64,000 bases of DNA from Bacteroidales bacterium. Lineage in GTDB: Bacteria; Bacteroidota; Bacteroidia; Bacteroidales; Muribaculaceae. The translations under genes were made by a program, and so were the position numbers. Below are positions 62,675 to 64,000 of this stretch, piece by piece. The stretch is taken from contig JAAVFP010000012.1 of the NCBI GenBank assembly GCA_014800735.1, forward strand, positions 43,692 through 107,691, read 5' to 3'. The notes below the pieces were generated by a model. It ran no database searches and was not told the origin of the DNA. It saw only the letters and a list, made by a program, of their open reading frames with translations. How positions within the stretch are numbered: position 1 is the first letter of the stretch; each line of letters starts with the position of its first letter.

Positions 62675-63145
62675 TCAGATTGAAATTTCCAGAATTTCGA
62701 AGCGCACCTTGCCGGCGGGAATGGTGATTTCAACCACGTCGCCAACCTTGTGGCCCATCAGGCCGCGGGCAATGGGGGTGGACATGGCGATTTTTTTGGC
62801 TTTCATGTCGGCCTCGGAGTCGGCCACGATGGTGTACTCGGCCTCAACGCCGCGGTCCACATTGCGGATGCGAACGCGGTTGAGCATATGCACCTCGTCG
62901 GTGCCAATCTGGGTTTCGTCGATAATGCGGGCATTGGCCACGAGGTCCTTCAGCTGGGCGATTTTCATTTCGAGCATGCCCTGAGCCTCCTTGGCGGCGT
63001 CGTACTCGGCGTTCTCCGAAAGGTCGCCCTTGTCGCGGGCCTCGGCGATTGCGCGGCTGATTTCAGGACGTTTCACGGTTTCGAGGTAGGCTATTTCCTC
63101 CATTTTGCGGTCATAGCCATCTTTGGTCATATAGGTGATTGCCAT
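62675..63145 (-). CDS. greA: Transcription elongation factor GreA
   Basis: AEARDKGDLSENAEYDAAKEAQGMLEMKIAQL. Confidence 0.97.
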   Translation of the reverse strand: MAITYMTKDGYDRKMEEIAYLETVKRPEISRAIAEARDKGDLSENAEYDAAKEAQGMLEMKIAQLKDLVANARIIDETQIGTDEVHMLNRVRIRNVDRGVEAEYTIVADSEADMKAKKIAMSTPIARGLMGHKVGDVVEITIPAGKVRFEILEISI

Positions 63146-63192
63146 AGTCTGTGATTATTTGGGGAGATTAATTTTTAGAATAAAAAAAGAAA

Positions 63193-63223
63193 GAATCCCA
63201 CTCGATTTAACCGAGGGAGTTCC
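63193..63223 (-). terminator. Terminator-like hairpin in the greA leader
   Basis: Minus strand GGAACTCCCTCG-gttaaat-CGAGTGGGATTC (imperfect stem) followed by TTTCTTTTTTTATT. Confidence 0.6.
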
Positions 63224-63255
63224 TTGCAATTAATTACTGAATATTTTGTACGGCA

Positions 63256-63263
63256 CAAAGTTA
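63256..63263 (-). promoter_or_regulatory. -7 box of greA
   Basis: Minus strand TAACTTTG. Confidence 0.6.
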
Positions 63264-63334
63264 TGTACTTTTCCGCGCTTTCGGCGAATAAAGACTATTA
63301 ATATTAGTTAAATATCAATGTGGAGATTTTTCAC

Positions 63335-63342
63335 TACCTTTG
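63335..63342 (+). promoter_or_regulatory. -7 box of recQ
   Basis: TACCTTTG, 22 bp before the ATG. Confidence 0.6.
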
Positions 63343-63364
63343 TACTTGCAATTCAACCCCAATC

Positions 63365-64000
63365 ATGACGACGCTCCCCTCCACTCCCCTGCGCTCACGC
63401 GCCCTGGCCCTGCTGGCCAAGTTCTACGGCTACCGCTCCTTCCGCCCCGGCCAGTTCGAGATTATCGAAGCCGTGTGTGCCGGGCGCGATGCCGTGGTGC
63501 TCATGCCCACCGGCGGAGGCAAGTCCATCTGCTTTCAGTTGCCGGCCCTGCTGGCCGAGAGCGGCGTGGCAATCGTGGTGTCGCCACTGATTGCTCTGAT
63601 GCAGGACCAGACCCAGGCCCTTATTGCCAACGGCATCCCCGCCGCGGCAATCCACTCGCACCAGTCCGAGGAGGAGAACCGCCGCATCCTCGATGCAGCC
63701 TTCGCCGGCAAAATCCGTCTGCTCTACACCTCGCCCGAGCGCCTCAACCTGGAGCTGGACCGCTGGGCGCGACTGCGCATAAGTCTCTTTGCCATCGACG
63801 AGGCTCACTGCATATCGCAGTGGGGCCACGACTTCCGCCCCGACTACACCGCCCTGGGCCAGATCAAGGAGCGCTTCCCCGGCACGCCGGTGATAGCTCT
63901 AACCGCCACGGCCGACCGCCTCACGCGCGACGACATCGCCTCGCAGCTCAATCTCCGCAACCCCTACTGCCATCTGGGCTCATTCGACCGCCCCAACATC
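63365..64000 (+). CDS. recQ: ATP-dependent DNA helicase RecQ, truncated by the window end (not in supplied ORF track)
   Basis: My translation: FYGYRSFRPGQFEIIEAVCAGRDAVVLMPTGGGKSICFQLPALL...LFAIDEAHCISQWGHDFRPDY; no stop before 64000. Confidence 0.96.
   Translation, partial: MTTLPSTPLRSRALALLAKFYGYRSFRPGQFEIIEAVCAGRDAVVLMPTGGGKSICFQLPALLAESGVAIVVSPLIALMQDQTQALIANGIPAAAIHSHQSEEENRRILDAAFAGKIRLLYTSPERLNLELDRWARLRISLFAIDEAHCISQWGHDFRPDYTALGQIKERFPGTPVIALTATADRLTRDDIASQLNLRNPYCHLGSFDRPNI

Overview
The window looks like a Bacteroidales chromosome segment, probably Muribaculaceae-like, judged from SusC/SusD proteins, TAnnTTTG -7 promoter boxes and the S10/spc/alpha gene order. It is mostly core genome. 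It contains secA, mfd, aroA, malY-like, purB, a glsA/glsB-like acyltransferase pair, mutL, nifJ, greA and the 5' part of recQ, which runs off the right edge. It also holds one continuous minus-strand str-S10-spc-alpha ribosomal cluster (rpsL to rplQ, about 54.7 to 36.2 kb) that includes an rpmJ missed by the ORF track. Accessory parts are a SusC/SusD/lipoprotein locus, a RloA/RloB-like (AbiL/PARIS-like) ATPase plus TOPRIM-like module with its own repeat-bearing promoter, two secreted proteins with C-terminal sorting-like tails, and a GH20 hexosaminidase. The least explained signals are: (i) the RloAB promoter with three copies of an 11-bp operator-like repeat; (ii) two short promoter-to-terminator units, one carrying a 16-codon ORF MVSKSIRFYKISKRLN; (iii) degenerate 9-bp-period arrays at three intergenic sites; (iv) a 17-bp direct repeat with 21-bp period upstream of susC; (v) a hairpin plus T-tract in the greA leader; (vi) two proteins that look like pseudoenzymes. 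All calls come from reading the sequence and ORF translations. No database search or folding calculation was run.
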